Below, piece by piece: positions 29,690 through 39,059 of a stretch of DNA of 64,000 nucleotides. Both the position numbers and the translations under genes were made by a program. Source of the DNA: Salinirubrum litoreum (GTDB lineage: Archaea > Halobacteriota > Halobacteria > Halobacteriales > Haloferacaceae). Location of the stretch: assembly GCF_020567425.1 (NCBI RefSeq), contig NZ_JAJCVJ010000001.1:310001-374000 (forward strand). The letters run 5' to 3'. Numbering within the stretch: the stretch's first letter is position 1; each line of letters opens with the position of its first letter. Below the pieces are notes generated by a model that ran no database searches, was not told where the DNA came from, and saw nothing but the letters and a program-made list of their open reading frames with translations.

Positions 29690-31096
29690 ATGAGCGAGGA
29701 CTACCGAACGGAGCGGGACAGTCTCGGCGAGATGCAGGTGCCGGCGGACGCCTACTGGGGCGCACAGACCCAGCGGGCAGTCGAGAACTTCCCCATCTCG
29801 GGGATCGGCTTCGGTCGCCGATTCGTCCGGGCACTGGGTGTCGTGAAGAAGTCGGCCGCGCAGGCGAACCGCGACCTCGGCCTGCTGGACGAGGAGACCG
29901 CCGACGCAATCGTCGCGGCGGCCGACGAAGTGATCGCCGGCGAGCACGACGACCAGTTCCCGGTCGACGTGTTCCAGACCGGATCGGGGACCTCCTCGAA
30001 CATGAACGCAAACGAGGTCATCGCCAACCGCGCCGCCGAGATCACGGGCGCAGAGATCGGCGACCGCGTGGTCCACCCGAACGACCACGTCAACTACGGA
30101 CAGTCCTCGAACGACGTGATCCCGACCGCGATGCACGTCTCCGCGCTCGAAGCAGTCGAGAAGGACCTCCTGCCCGCACTGGCGACGCTGGCGAACGAAC
30201 TCGACGCGAAGGCCGAGGAGTTCGACGGCGTCGTCAAGACCGGTCGCACCCACCTGCAGGACGCCACGCCGGTCCGACTCGGTCAGGAGTTCGGCGGCTA
30301 CCGGACCCAGATCGAGAAGGGCATCCGCCGGGTCGAACACACCCGCGAGCACCTCTCGGAACTCGCACTCGGCGGGACCGCCGTGGGCACCGGCCTGAAC
30401 ACCCACCCGGACTTCCCCGAACTGGCCGCCGAGTACATCACAGAGGAGACGGGCGTCGAGTTCCGCGAGGCCGACGACCACTTCGAGGCGCAGGCGGCCC
30501 ACGACGCGATGTCGGAGGCCCACGGCGCACTCCGGACCGTCGCGGGGTCGATGAACAAGATCGCGAACGACCTCCGTCTCCTCGCGTCCGGTCCCCGGAA
30601 CGGACTCGGCGAGATCGAACAACCGGAGAACCAACCCGGCAGTTCGATCATGCCCGGCAAGATCAACCCGGTCGTCGCCGAGGCCGTCAACCAGGTCCAC
30701 AAGCAGGTCGTCGGCAACGACGCCGCCGTCTCGGCGGGCGCGGCCGAGGGCCAGATCGACCTGAACCTCTACAAACCGGTGCTCGCGCACAACTTCCTCC
30801 AGTCGGCCGATCTGCTGGCGAACAGCGCCGAGGTGTTCGGCGAGCGGTTCGTCGCCAAACTGGAGGCCAACGAGGAGGTCTGTGCCGAACAGGTCGAACG
30901 CTCGATGGCGCTCGCCACCGCACTCAACCCGGCTATCGGCTACGACAAGGCGTCGAAGGTCGCGAAGCAGGCACTCGCGGAGGACAAGACGGTGCGTGAG
31001 GTCGCAGTGAGCGAGGGCTACCTGACGGAGGACGAAGCCGACGAGGTGTTGGACCCCGAGGCGATGACCCACCGGGGCATCCTCGGCGAGGACTGA
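29690..31096 (+). CDS. fumC: Class II fumarate hydratase
   Basis: 468 residues from the ATG at 29690 (MSEDYRTERDSLGEMQVPAD). It interconverts fumarate and malate in the TCA cycle. Seen: YWGAQTQRAVENFPISG, FQTGSGTSSNMNANEVIANRA, HPNDHVNYGQSSNDVIPTAMH, TGRTHLQDATPVRLGQEF, LPELA...TGVEF region, and the fumarase/aspartase signature GSSIMPGKINP. A TTTTA element about 30 bp upstream (near 29658) supports the start. Confidence 0.97.
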   Translation: MSEDYRTERDSLGEMQVPADAYWGAQTQRAVENFPISGIGFGRRFVRALGVVKKSAAQANRDLGLLDEETADAIVAAADEVIAGEHDDQFPVDVFQTGSGTSSNMNANEVIANRAAEITGAEIGDRVVHPNDHVNYGQSSNDVIPTAMHVSALEAVEKDLLPALATLANELDAKAEEFDGVVKTGRTHLQDATPVRLGQEFGGYRTQIEKGIRRVEHTREHLSELALGGTAVGTGLNTHPDFPELAAEYITEETGVEFREADDHFEAQAAHDAMSEAHGALRTVAGSMNKIANDLRLLASGPRNGLGEIEQPENQPGSSIMPGKINPVVAEAVNQVHKQVVGNDAAVSAGAAEGQIDLNLYKPVLAHNFLQSADLLANSAEVFGERFVAKLEANEEVCAEQVERSMALATALNPAIGYDKASKVAKQALAEDKTVREVAVSEGYLTEDEADEVLDPEAMTHRGILGED

Positions 31097-31156
31097 CCGG
31101 TTTCGTTCCTTCAGTCACCCGAAGACACTTCTCCCCCGACTCTCTCGTCTGAAGCG

Positions 31157-31852
31157 ATGCCCTCCACCAGTCACCGACTCGCGGTCGTCGGCCTCGCCGT
31201 CGCACTCGTCGGGACAGCTCTCCTCGCAGGTGTCCCGACCACCGACGCCCGCGCCCCACCGACACCGCTCTGTGGGGCCTGTAGCGAGCGACTCGACGAG
31301 TCGGCCGAACGCCGAGGTGTCGACCTCACGCGCGGCGAGACGGATCTCGTCGTCCAGGTTCACGAGAACGGGTCGACCTCGTGGCGCGCGACGGTCGAAC
31401 TCACCGCCGGTGGCGACGCCCTCGAGAACGAGACACTCCGCGCGGAAGTCGTCGACTCGGCCGTCCAGCGCGGGGTCGGCGACCCGACCGACGTCCGGAG
31501 CCGACTCGACGGCGAGACGCTGGTCGTCACCCACCGAGATCGGAACGCGACCAGCCGTCATCTCGGCGTCGTCGTCTTCACCCACGTCGTCCCGGACAGT
31601 CCGAGTGTGCCGTGGGTGATCGGCGGCGAGGGCGCACGCTACGTCGGTGCCGACCGCGTGACCGTCGAAGCGCCGCCGGGCTACCGCGTCACCGGCGGCT
31701 ACGAGTACGCGACCGTGAGCGAGGACCGCGTCGTCTGGACCGGTAGTGACGACGGCCGCCGGTTCATTGAGGGAGAGAACCAGCCGACGATGCTTCCGGA
31801 CGGCTCGCTGTTCCCGAACCTGCGGACGACTGTCGCGCGCTGGTTGGTCTGA
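31157..31852 (+). CDS. Exported hypothetical protein
   Basis: 231 residues. An N-terminal signal/anchor HRLAVVGLAVALVGTALLAGV, then two cysteines CGAC (about 38-41) and beta-rich sequence DLVVQVHENGSTSWRATVEL typical of haloarchaeal surface proteins with an initial dense beta domain. It ends without the usual C-terminal helix, so it is likely released or anchored by the N terminus. Function unknown. Confidence 0.8.
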   Translation: MPSTSHRLAVVGLAVALVGTALLAGVPTTDARAPPTPLCGACSERLDESAERRGVDLTRGETDLVVQVHENGSTSWRATVELTAGGDALENETLRAEVVDSAVQRGVGDPTDVRSRLDGETLVVTHRDRNATSRHLGVVVFTHVVPDSPSVPWVIGGEGARYVGADRVTVEAPPGYRVTGGYEYATVSEDRVVWTGSDDGRRFIEGENQPTMLPDGSLFPNLRTTVARWLV

Positions 31853-31957
31853 GAGGTCCGCGCAGACCGACGACGGGGACGTGTCTTTACTCGAATACGA
31901 CGAGCCGTGAACGGTGGTACGTATTCATGCGGGTGTGTCACCTAGCCCCACGGTGCG

Positions 31958-32725
31958 ATGCTACTCGAAGACAGCACGGCAGTCGTCACCGGTGGATCGA
32001 GCGGCAACGGGCGGGCGATCTCGCTGGCGTTCGCCCGCGAGGGCGCGGACGTGGTGGTCGCCGACATCCGCGAGGAACCACGAGAGGGCGGTACGCCGAC
32101 CCACGAACTGGTCGAACAGGAGAGCGACGCACGGGCGACGTTCGTCGAGTGTGACGTGACCGACCTCGCCGAGTTGGAGGCCGCAGTCGACGCGGCCGAC
32201 GAGTTCGGCGGTGTCGACGTGATGGTCAACAACGCCGGCATCTTCCGCTCGGAGGAGTTTCTGGAGGTCGAACCCGACGCATTCCAGCAGATGATGGACA
32301 TCAACGTCCGGGGCGTCTACTTCGGCTCACAGTACGCCGCCCGGAAGATGGTCGAGTCCGGCGGCGGGTCGATCATCAACCTCTCCAGCGTCGCGGGACT
32401 GGAGGGGACCGGGCCGTACGTCGCCTACTGCACGAGCAAAGGCGCAGTCCGACTGATGACCTACGCGCTGGCGTCGGCACTCGGTCCCGAGGGGATCAGG
32501 GTGAACGCGATCCACCCCGGCCTGATCGAGACGAAGATGACGACAGAGGACGTGCCGATTCTCGGGACCGATGCCGGCGACCAGTACATGGAGACGATTC
32601 CCTCTCGCCGCGCCGGACAACCCGAAGACGTGGCCGACGCCGCGCTGTTCCTCGCCAGCGACATGGCGGACTACGTGAACGGCGAGTCGCTGGTCGTCGA
32701 CGGCGGGATGACCTCGACCGGCTGA
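31958..32725 (+). CDS. Short-chain dehydrogenase/reductase
   Basis: 255 residues, SDR family. Seen: TGGSSGNGRAIS (cofactor motif), VECDVTD, MVNNAGI, IINLSSVAGLEG with catalytic Ser, YVAYCTSKGAV with the YxxxK pair, and a C-terminal NGESLVVDGGMTSTG typical of glucose dehydrogenase/FabG-like SDRs. The Asp after the second strand (ADIRE) suggests NAD(H) rather than NADP(H). Substrate unknown. Confidence 0.94.
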   Translation: MLLEDSTAVVTGGSSGNGRAISLAFAREGADVVVADIREEPREGGTPTHELVEQESDARATFVECDVTDLAELEAAVDAADEFGGVDVMVNNAGIFRSEEFLEVEPDAFQQMMDINVRGVYFGSQYAARKMVESGGGSIINLSSVAGLEGTGPYVAYCTSKGAVRLMTYALASALGPEGIRVNAIHPGLIETKMTTEDVPILGTDAGDQYMETIPSRRAGQPEDVADAALFLASDMADYVNGESLVVDGGMTSTG

Positions 32726-32842
32726 GTCGGTCGCCGGTGTCCGTCGGTGCGGGTCGGCACGGCCCCGACACGTGCCGACACGGACCGACGTTCGTCGAGC
32801 ACCGGACGAAGATACAAGACGGTCACAGACCGAGTAGTGGTA

Positions 32843-33118
32843 ATGGCGCAGAGATCGCTTGCCGACGAGGAGCGTGCGTCGGAGTCGGACGCACCCTCGT
32901 GGCTGGACGTGATCGAGGACGTGATGGACGCCGCGATGGAGGGCGAAGAGGAGTTCGAACTCACCTTCGAGGAGTTCGAGGTCGACGTCCCCGACCAGAT
33001 GGGCGACGGGGCCGAGCACTACCGGTGGGGACTCGACGGGAGTGTCCGCATCCACGTCGAGGGTGCTCACGGTCCGCTCGCCGACTGGCTGAAGTGGTGG
33101 CACACTCGACTCTCCTGA
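32843..33118 (+). CDS. Small acidic hypothetical protein
   Basis: 91 residues from the ATG at 32843 (MAQRSLADEERASESD). Acidic N-terminal helix (DVIEDVMDAAMEGEEEFEL), then a beta hairpin and a Trp-rich end LADWLKWWHTRLS. No family recognised. GC-rich, in a stretch with no opposing gene. Confidence 0.65.
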   Translation: MAQRSLADEERASESDAPSWLDVIEDVMDAAMEGEEEFELTFEEFEVDVPDQMGDGAEHYRWGLDGSVRIHVEGAHGPLADWLKWWHTRLS

Positions 33119-33158
33119 GTTCGACGGCCACGCGACACGGGATCGGTGCGTATCGCTC

Positions 33159-33500
33159 TCAGGAGTCGTCCAGTCCCGCGACGACGACCGCGAGTCGCTC
33201 CGGATCGTACGACGTGAGATCGTAGAGGTTTCGCCCACCGCCGGAGCTGTGGACCGACAGCACGCCGAGATCACAGAACGCGGTCAACACACAGCCGAGC
33301 GTCCGAGCGTCGAGGTTCTCGGGTCCCTCGGCGAGAAGTTGGTTCGTCCGGGCGTAGCTCCGGTCGGTCGATTCGATGGCGTCACGGCCGGCTTCCCAGT
33401 GGTTCCGCAAGTAGCCGAACAGGGCTGGCTGGTCGGCTCTGTAGCCGACCACCGTCCTGTCCCCGCCTCCGGCGCCGCCCCCCGCGGACCTCCCACTCAT
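33159..33500 (-). CDS. Small winged-helix-like regulator (putative)
   Basis: 113 residues from the ATG at 33498-33500 (MSGRSAGGGAGG). The body, TNQLLAEGPENLDARTLGCVLTAFCDLGVLSVHSSGG, reads as a winged helix: helix, recognition helix, then the wing before YDLTSYDPERLAVVVAGL. It may be a haloarchaeal transcription factor; the target is unknown. A Gly-rich tail is at the N-terminus. Confidence 0.7.
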   Translation of the reverse strand: MSGRSAGGGAGGGDRTVVGYRADQPALFGYLRNHWEAGRDAIESTDRSYARTNQLLAEGPENLDARTLGCVLTAFCDLGVLSVHSSGGGRNLYDLTSYDPERLAVVVAGLDDS

Positions 33501-33564
33501 AGTTAACACGACCGGTGCGAGGAATATAATCCCCCGAGCGTGGATTCAGGAACTGAAAGAGCCC

Positions 33565-33678
33565 GTCAGTCGCTCGCCGGAGGGTCCGCGCCGGGTGTCG
33601 GTGGACGGACTGCTCCGACCCGGTCAGTCGACGGGCGTCCCACACCGGGTGTCAGTCGACGAGTGTCCCATGCCGGGC
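33565..33678. repeat. Degenerate 26-32 bp tandem repeat at an MFS gene 3' end
   Basis: Four units, each starting GTCAGT or GTCGGT: 33565-33596, 33597-33622, 33623-33650 and 33651-33678. The last two are about 85% alike (28 bp each). The final one holds the MFS stop codon (33652-33654), the earlier ones are downstream copies that have drifted. Confidence 0.75.
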
Positions 33679-34992
33679 GTCACTGGCCACCCCACTGCCG
33701 ACGATCTGGACCAACCCCGCACAGACGACGAAGGTCCCGCCGAGGGCGGCGACCGCCATTCGAGCGTCGAACACGTCGGCGACGACGCCACTGCCGACCG
33801 CGAAGGGGATGCGCGAGAGCGCACTCAGCATCGAGACGGTCGAGAGGACCGTGGCCCGGCCGACCGACTCCAGCCTGTCGTTGAGGTACTGTCCCGAGAT
33901 GGGGTGGAAGATGGCCCCACCGCCCTTCATGACGAAGAACATCGGGAACGCGAGGACCGGCACCACGACCGGGAGCAGGAACAGACCGGCGATGAGCGCC
34001 GGGATACCCAGCAGGGCGGTCCGGGTCCCGAGCACCGACTCGACCTGCTCGGCGCGGTCGCTCGCGATCGCCGAGACCACCGTGAACGCCGAGTAGAGGA
34101 AGCCCAGGGTCGCAGGCTCCGGGAATCCGATCGACGCGAGGGCGGCGTCCAGACTCCCCCGGATGGCGTCGAGCGTGACGGGCTGGATGTACGCGTCGGC
34201 CGTCATCAACAGTCCGCCGTACAGCGCGGTGAAGACGACGAACGACCGGAGCGGCGGCCGACTGAGTTGGTCCCGGATCAGCGGGAGCGTGTCGAACACG
34301 GTGAGCACCTCGTGGTCGTCGGTGTCGGGTTCGTCTTCGGACGTGGTCTCACCCGACTGTTCGCCCGCCGATCCCTCCACGTGAGTCTCGTCGGGTTCTC
34401 CCTCGCCCGACCGGTACTGTCGGTTCTTCGGAAGCGAGAGGACGAGGACGAAACTGACCGACTGGAGTGCGAGTCCGGCGACGAAGGGGTAGACCGGATT
34501 CTCGACGTACAGCAGGCCCCCGGCGATCATCGTCACCGCCATCGACCACTTCGAGGCGGCGCTCCCGCGACCCTGAACGCGCGTGAACTCGTCGGTGTCC
34601 AGTCGCTCCGCGAGGGTGTCGTAGAGCCAGGCCTGCCCCGATCCGGAGATGAACGTCGTCGCGAGCGAGAGGGTGCCGAAGGTGAACAGGAAGCCGAGCA
34701 GGTCGGTGACGACGAGAAACGACGCGGTCGAGACGAGAAACAGTCCCTGCGCGACGACGAGGCTGTTTCGTCTGCCGATCCGGTCCCCGACGTAGCCGGT
34801 CGGCACCTCGCCGGTCAGGACGACGATGGCCTGTGCCGTGCCGATCACCCCGACGGCGGTGTACGACAGGTCGTTCACGTCGACCATGAACAGGATGTAG
34901 ATCGGATAGAAGAAGCCGGGGTTGGCTGCCGCGCGATAGAGGTAGTACTGGAGGACGACGCGTGTGTCGGGGTCGGAGTCGAAGGGGAACAT
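33652..34992 (-). CDS. MFS transporter
   Basis: 446 residues from the ATG at 34990-34992 (MFPFDSDPDTRVVLQYYLYRA). Twelve hydrophobic segments with the MFS loop motif YVGDRIGRRNSL between helices 2 and 3 and an acidic central loop (EDEPDTDDHE). The substrate is not readable. The 3' end overlaps a tandem repeat. Confidence 0.92.
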   Translation of the reverse strand: MFPFDSDPDTRVVLQYYLYRAAANPGFFYPIYILFMVDVNDLSYTAVGVIGTAQAIVVLTGEVPTGYVGDRIGRRNSLVVAQGLFLVSTASFLVVTDLLGFLFTFGTLSLATTFISGSGQAWLYDTLAERLDTDEFTRVQGRGSAASKWSMAVTMIAGGLLYVENPVYPFVAGLALQSVSFVLVLSLPKNRQYRSGEGEPDETHVEGSAGEQSGETTSEDEPDTDDHEVLTVFDTLPLIRDQLSRPPLRSFVVFTALYGGLLMTADAYIQPVTLDAIRGSLDAALASIGFPEPATLGFLYSAFTVVSAIASDRAEQVESVLGTRTALLGIPALIAGLFLLPVVVPVLAFPMFFVMKGGGAIFHPISGQYLNDRLESVGRATVLSTVSMLSALSRIPFAVGSGVVADVFDARMAVAALGGTFVVCAGLVQIVGSGVASDARHGTLVD

Positions 34993-35555
34993 ACGGGGAG
35001 GGCGTGCTGCCGGTCGTGGTGTCACACTGCCGACTGGTCGTACTCGTGGGTCACCCGACCGGGCCCATTCAGTCTTGTGGTCCTCCGAGAAGTCTTGACA
35101 CGGCGTGGCAGACGTAGACTCGACTCCGGGAGACGAGTGCGACTGGTAGCGACGCCGAGGGGTGAACGCGACCGAACGTGACTCCGGGCGGCAGAGTCGA
35201 CGGGTACGAAAGGGGGGTGGGAGAGGGGGGCGAAGCGCGGTGGAGGGGGGTCCCCCTGTGAGCCAGAGGGGGTGGGTGGGAAGCTGTCGGGGTCCGACGC
35301 CCGTGGGGTCGGTGTGGGCGTGGGGGCTTTCGGGCGGGCGTCGGCGTACGGTACTACCGTTGCCATCCGCATAAAGTTGTCAGAGACTGAAACGACGATT
35401 TTACTGTCACGAGTTGACATACTGCGGAACCGTGCAACCGGGCCGAAGCAGGCCGCTGTCCCCAGGTTCCGAGTTACATACGACAACACACCACACGGCA
35501 GATCCGTATCGAATCGCTCGCCGAGTCTCGGCCGTCCGGGACGCGCTTCGGTGGG
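34993..35555. other. Non-coding stretch with G-rich tracts
   Basis: Over 500 bp without a convincing gene. The plus strand carries strong G runs: 35211-35230 (G6, G3, G6) and 35265-35292 (G5, G3, G3 and G4, a G-quadruplex pattern), with a GGGGGTCCCCC palindrome near 35246-35256. An AT-rich step follows at about 35370-35420 and may be an old promoter for the broken Hsp20 gene. Confidence 0.5.
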
Positions 35556-35715
35556 ACCGACTACGAACTGTCCGCACGGGACGGCGAGCACACCGACGAC
35601 CGGCGGAACCCCGGCGGACCTCCCACCGCTGGTGCTGGTTCCCGAAAGACGTCGACGAGGACGCCGTCACCGCTCGCTACGAGAACGGTGGCCTCGAAGT
35701 GACGCTCCGGCGGTG
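35556..35715 (+). pseudogene. Remnant of an Hsp20 small heat-shock protein gene
   Basis: Frame 1 here reads TDYELSARDGEHTDDRRN, like the loop of the alpha-crystallin domain. After a frame change near 35605 the sequence reads WFPKDVDEDAVTARYENG followed by GLEVTLRR (35636-35715), the near-canonical C-terminal Hsp20 motif (xLPxDVDEDAVTARYENGVLEVTLP). The N-terminal half and the last few residues are missing and there is at least one frameshift. Seen directly: the motif match; loss of function is inferred. Confidence 0.5.
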
Positions 35716-35793
35716 CGGACGCCACCGACGCCGAGCATCCGGTCTGTGCTCGACCGCCGACAGGCTTACTCCCGTACCGCGACACCACACACC

Positions 35794-36153
35794 GTGGACG
35801 AACTCGTCCGCGACGGACTGCTCGCGCTCCTGCCAGCAGTCGCGCTCGCGGGCTGTGTCGGCTGGCTCGCAGTTCCGGTGACGGCGACACCGGTAGTGGT
35901 CGGGGTCGCCGGGACGCTCCTGCTCGAACTCGTGCTGGCGACTCGCGCCGACACGGTGCGCAGGTACTGGCGGACGTCGTCCGTGCAGGCCGGTGCTGTC
36001 GGCGTCCTGCTCGTCGGACTGTGGCTCGGCTGGCAGACCCTCGGCGGACAGGTGTTGGTCGTCGCGCTCGCTGGACTCGTGACGTACCTCCTGCTGGTCG
36101 GTGCCGTGCTGGTCGGTCTCGTCCCACCGACGAGCCAGTGGGTTCGGGAGTGA
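35794..36153 (+). CDS. Small integral membrane protein
   Basis: 119 residues from the GTG at 35794. Four hydrophobic segments: LLALLPAVALAGCVGWLAV, VVVGVAGTLLLELVLA, AGAVGVLLVGLWLGWQTL and LVVALAGLVTYLLLVGAVLVG. No family recognised. It converges on the FEN-1 gene with 21 bp between stops. Confidence 0.65.
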   Translation: MDELVRDGLLALLPAVALAGCVGWLAVPVTATPVVVGVAGTLLLELVLATRADTVRRYWRTSSVQAGAVGVLLVGLWLGWQTLGGQVLVVALAGLVTYLLLVGAVLVGLVPPTSQWVRE

Positions 36154-36174
36154 TGACGAGGGAGCCTGGTGAAC

Positions 36175-37161
36175 TCAGGTCCAGCGATCCAGTCCGGTCT
36201 GGACCAGCGATTCCTCGATGCGCTCGAAGCCGCGTTCCACCTCGCCGGCGTCGACCTCCCACTCCTCGGTGACGAACGCGCGGGCGGCCTCGACGTCGGG
36301 GTCGATGTCCAGGTCGTACTCGTCGGTGTAGTCGTCTCTGACCGGCGGGTTCCGGAAGAACTCCCGCACACGCTCGGCGTGTTCGATGTGTTCGTCGCGC
36401 GCTTCGAGGACGCCCCAGAGGTCGCCGTGTGCCCGAATCTCCTTCAGGGCGGTCTTCGGGCCGATGCCGGAGATGCCGGCGTTGAAGTCGGTCCCGCAGA
36501 GCATCGCGGCGTCGATCAGTTGCTCGCGGGTCAGATCGAGGTCCGCGAGCGTGGCGTCGAGGTCCATCAGTTCGGGATCACCCTTGCTCGTCAACCCCCG
36601 GAGCGTGCGTGGCGCGCCGAACAGCAGGGTGTCGTAGTCCTCGCTGCCGACGTAGTCCGCGTCGCCGACCGCGTTCTGGTGGGCCGCCTGCGCCTCCCCC
36701 TCGGCGGGCGCGTCGTACCACGGCACGTCCAGAATGTCCAGCAGGTCGCGGGTCGTCTCCTGAATCGTGTCCGTCAGGCGCTGTGTCTGTGCGGACAACC
36801 GGGCCGCCTCGATCGCGTCGCCGCGCTCCTCTGCCGCCTGCTTGCGCTCTTCGGCCTTCTCGCGTGCCTCGCGTCGGTCGGCGACCTCCTCGCTCTTGAG
36901 GTCGGTGACGCCGCCGTCGAAGACGAAGACGGGCGTGATGTCGTGCTCGAAGAACTTCGGCAGTCCCTGCACGACACCGATCAGGTTCGCCACCTCGACG
37001 CCCTCGCCGGTGGTGTACTTCTCGTCGCTGGTCCACTTGACCGTCGTCGTCAGATAGCGGTAGAGCCAGTTGTGCGCGTCGACCGCGACGACGCTCCCCT
37101 CCAGGTCCGCGAACGGAACGTCACGGAGCGTCGCCAGCGACCGTAGGTCTGCGTTTCCCAT
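36175..37161 (-). CDS. fen: Flap endonuclease 1
   Basis: 328 residues. It cuts 5' flaps in Okazaki-fragment maturation and repair. Seen: N-domain [14 protein letters not shown] and PVFVFDGG, I-domain [34 protein letters not shown] with the acidic metal ligands, the helix-hairpin-helix region [22 protein letters not shown], and a C-terminal PCNA-binding PIP-like motif QTGLDRWT. The last aromatic of the usual PIP box is Thr here. Confidence 0.96.
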   Translation of the reverse strand: MGNADLRSLATLRDVPFADLEGSVVAVDAHNWLYRYLTTTVKWTSDEKYTTGEGVEVANLIGVVQGLPKFFEHDITPVFVFDGGVTDLKSEEVADRREAREKAEERKQAAEERGDAIEAARLSAQTQRLTDTIQETTRDLLDILDVPWYDAPAEGEAQAAHQNAVGDADYVGSEDYDTLLFGAPRTLRGLTSKGDPELMDLDATLADLDLTREQLIDAAMLCGTDFNAGISGIGPKTALKEIRAHGDLWGVLEARDEHIEHAERVREFFRNPPVRDDYTDEYDLDIDPDVEAARAFVTEEWEVDAGEVERGFERIEESLVQTGLDRWT

Positions 37162-37188
37162 TACCCCGTGGTTGGGCGTCGTCCGGTT

Positions 37189-37959
37189 TCAATTCCCCGA
37201 GTCGTCGGCGTGGTCGGGTGAGGTCTCCCGGGTCCCCTCGGCGTCGGTGACGAGCACCGTCGGCGGGGGGGTCCCCTGCTTCCGGGCGAGGAACGACGCC
37301 TCGGGGTCGTCGAGGTCTCGCGCCCGGTAGCGATCCAGCCCGGCTTGATACCTCTCGACGCTCGTGCCGTGTCGGTCTCGATACCGGTCGCGGTCTCCCG
37401 CGGTGCTCGGTGCTCGACCGTTGCCAGCGGTCTCGACCGGCGGCGGATGCTCCAAGACGAGTTCGGCCAGTCCCGTCTCCCCGCCGGTCCACGCGAAGCC
37501 GGCTTTGTGGAGCGCCTCGTAGGCGAAGGGGTTGTTGACCGCGATGCGGACGCGGTCGTAGCCTCTGTCGTGTGCGCGGTCGGTGACGAACCGGACGAGT
37601 CGCGGGCCGAGTCCCTCGCCGCGTCGGTCCTGCCGAACCGTGACGTACCGGAGCCAGAGCGTGCCGGAGTCGGTTCTGTCGGGGCTGAACGCCACCGCCG
37701 CCACGACGTCGGTGTCGAACTCGTCGGCGTCGAGTCCCGGCGGCAGTGGCTCGTCGAGTGGTGGCAGGTCCGCGTCGGTCACCGGAGCCGAGTTGCCGGC
37801 CGCCGACTCGACCGCCCGGCGTCTGACGACGGCCTTCCCGGTTCTGCCGACGACGAACTTCCCGGCGTAGCTGAACCGTCGGTAGTCCAGCCGCAGGGTC
37901 CGCTCCTCGCCGGGCCAGCCGAGAAGCGCGAGTTCGAGCGTCGGGTCGCCGAGGTCCAT
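37189..37959 (-). CDS. GNAT-family acetyltransferase
   Basis: 256 residues from the ATG at 37957-37959 (MDLGDPTLELALLGW). The GNAT core sits in the middle, with TLWLRYVTVRQDRRGEGLGPRLV carrying the acetyl-CoA motif RRGEGLG. The N-terminal 100 residues form another beta-rich module, and the C-terminal 70 are charged. Substrate unknown. Confidence 0.9.
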   Translation of the reverse strand: MDLGDPTLELALLGWPGEERTLRLDYRRFSYAGKFVVGRTGKAVVRRRAVESAAGNSAPVTDADLPPLDEPLPPGLDADEFDTDVVAAVAFSPDRTDSGTLWLRYVTVRQDRRGEGLGPRLVRFVTDRAHDRGYDRVRIAVNNPFAYEALHKAGFAWTGGETGLAELVLEHPPPVETAGNGRAPSTAGDRDRYRDRHGTSVERYQAGLDRYRARDLDDPEASFLARKQGTPPPTVLVTDAEGTRETSPDHADDSGN

Positions 37960-38018
37960 ACCCGCCCGAACGTCGGGGAAACGTAAGAGGGTAGTCACTG
38001 GCTGTGAAAGTGAGACCG

Positions 38019-38603
38019 ATGGACTACGGTCCCGGCGACACCCGCTTCTTCGACAGACTCGCCCGCCTGTACGACCTCGGGATGCCCCGCGCCCGCAAGC
38101 GCCACCTCGACGTGGGTCTCTCGCTGGCCGAGCGGCCGGTCGGGCGTGTGCTGGACGTCGGCGGCGGCACCGGCCGGGCGGCGGTCGAACTCGACGCGGC
38201 CGAACGAATCGTCGTGGACGCGGCACGCGGGATGCTGACCAGAGCGCGCGACCGGGGTCTCGACACGGTGCAGGGCGACGCACGCCGACTCCCGGTCGCC
38301 GACCAGTCGGCCGACGCGGTGACGATCGTCGACGCGTTCCACCACCTGCCGGACCAGCGCCGCGTCGTCCGTGAGGCGTGGCGCGTCCTCGCGCCCGGCG
38401 GTGTGCTCGTCGTCCGGGACTTCGATCCCGACACACTGCTCGGGCGCGGACTCGTGCTCGCCGAGGACGTCGTCGGCTTCGATTCGACCTTTACCGGTCC
38501 GGACGACCTCGCGGCGTTCCTCGGAGACGCCGGCTTCCGGACGGCGGTGCCGGACCGAGGGTTCGGCTACACCGTCGCGGGCGTGAAACCGGGAAGCAAA
38601 TAA
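38019..38603 (+). CDS. SAM-dependent methyltransferase
   Basis: 194 residues from the ATG at 38019 (MDYGPGDTRFFDRLARLYD). Class I fold: motif I VLDVGGGTGRAA, VVDAARGML, GDARRLPVADQSADAVTIVDAFHHLPD, and the late strand LAPGGVLVVRDFDP. Menaquinone-type (UbiE) methyltransferases are closest in look, but this cannot be proven. 24 bp before DUF3054 on the same strand. Confidence 0.92.
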   Translation: MDYGPGDTRFFDRLARLYDLGMPRARKRHLDVGLSLAERPVGRVLDVGGGTGRAAVELDAAERIVVDAARGMLTRARDRGLDTVQGDARRLPVADQSADAVTIVDAFHHLPDQRRVVREAWRVLAPGGVLVVRDFDPDTLLGRGLVLAEDVVGFDSTFTGPDDLAAFLGDAGFRTAVPDRGFGYTVAGVKPGSK

Positions 38604-38626
38604 ACCCAGTCGCCGACCGTGCCGAT

Positions 38627-39034
38627 ATGAGTAGCGAGGTCGGCTTCCTCGAAGAACGGATCGACCGCGCGAGCCTCCCGCTCGCGGCCGGCGACCTGTT
38701 GGTCATCGCGGTCGTGTTGAGTCTCGGAGCGTCGTTCCACGACGCGACCATCTTCTCGCGTCCCGGCGAACTGGCGATGGTACTCGCACCCTTCCTCGTC
38801 GGCTGGGTGATCGCGGCACCGTTGATCGGTGCGTACTCCATCGGCGCTCAGGAGTCGCGGTCGTCGGTCGCGCTGGTGATCCGGTCGTGGATTCCGGCCG
38901 ACATCATCGGACTGGCGATCCGCGCGACCCCGTTCGTGGACGGCGGTATCGAACCGATCTTCGTCCTCATCACGCTCGTCACGGTCGGCACAGGACTGGT
39001 CGTCTTCCGACTCGTGGCGGCACGACTCTACTGA
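38627..39034 (+). CDS. DUF3054 membrane protein
   Basis: 135 residues from the ATG at 38627 (MSSEVGFLEERIDRASLPLAAGDLL). Four membrane helices, with the DUF3054 pattern AGDLLVIAVVLSLGASFHD, FLVGWVIAAPLIGAY and SWIPADIIGLAIRATPF. Function unknown. Confidence 0.88.
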   Translation: MSSEVGFLEERIDRASLPLAAGDLLVIAVVLSLGASFHDATIFSRPGELAMVLAPFLVGWVIAAPLIGAYSIGAQESRSSVALVIRSWIPADIIGLAIRATPFVDGGIEPIFVLITLVTVGTGLVVFRLVAARLY

Positions 39035-39059
39035 CGCGGTCCTGCGTTTCGAGAGCCCG

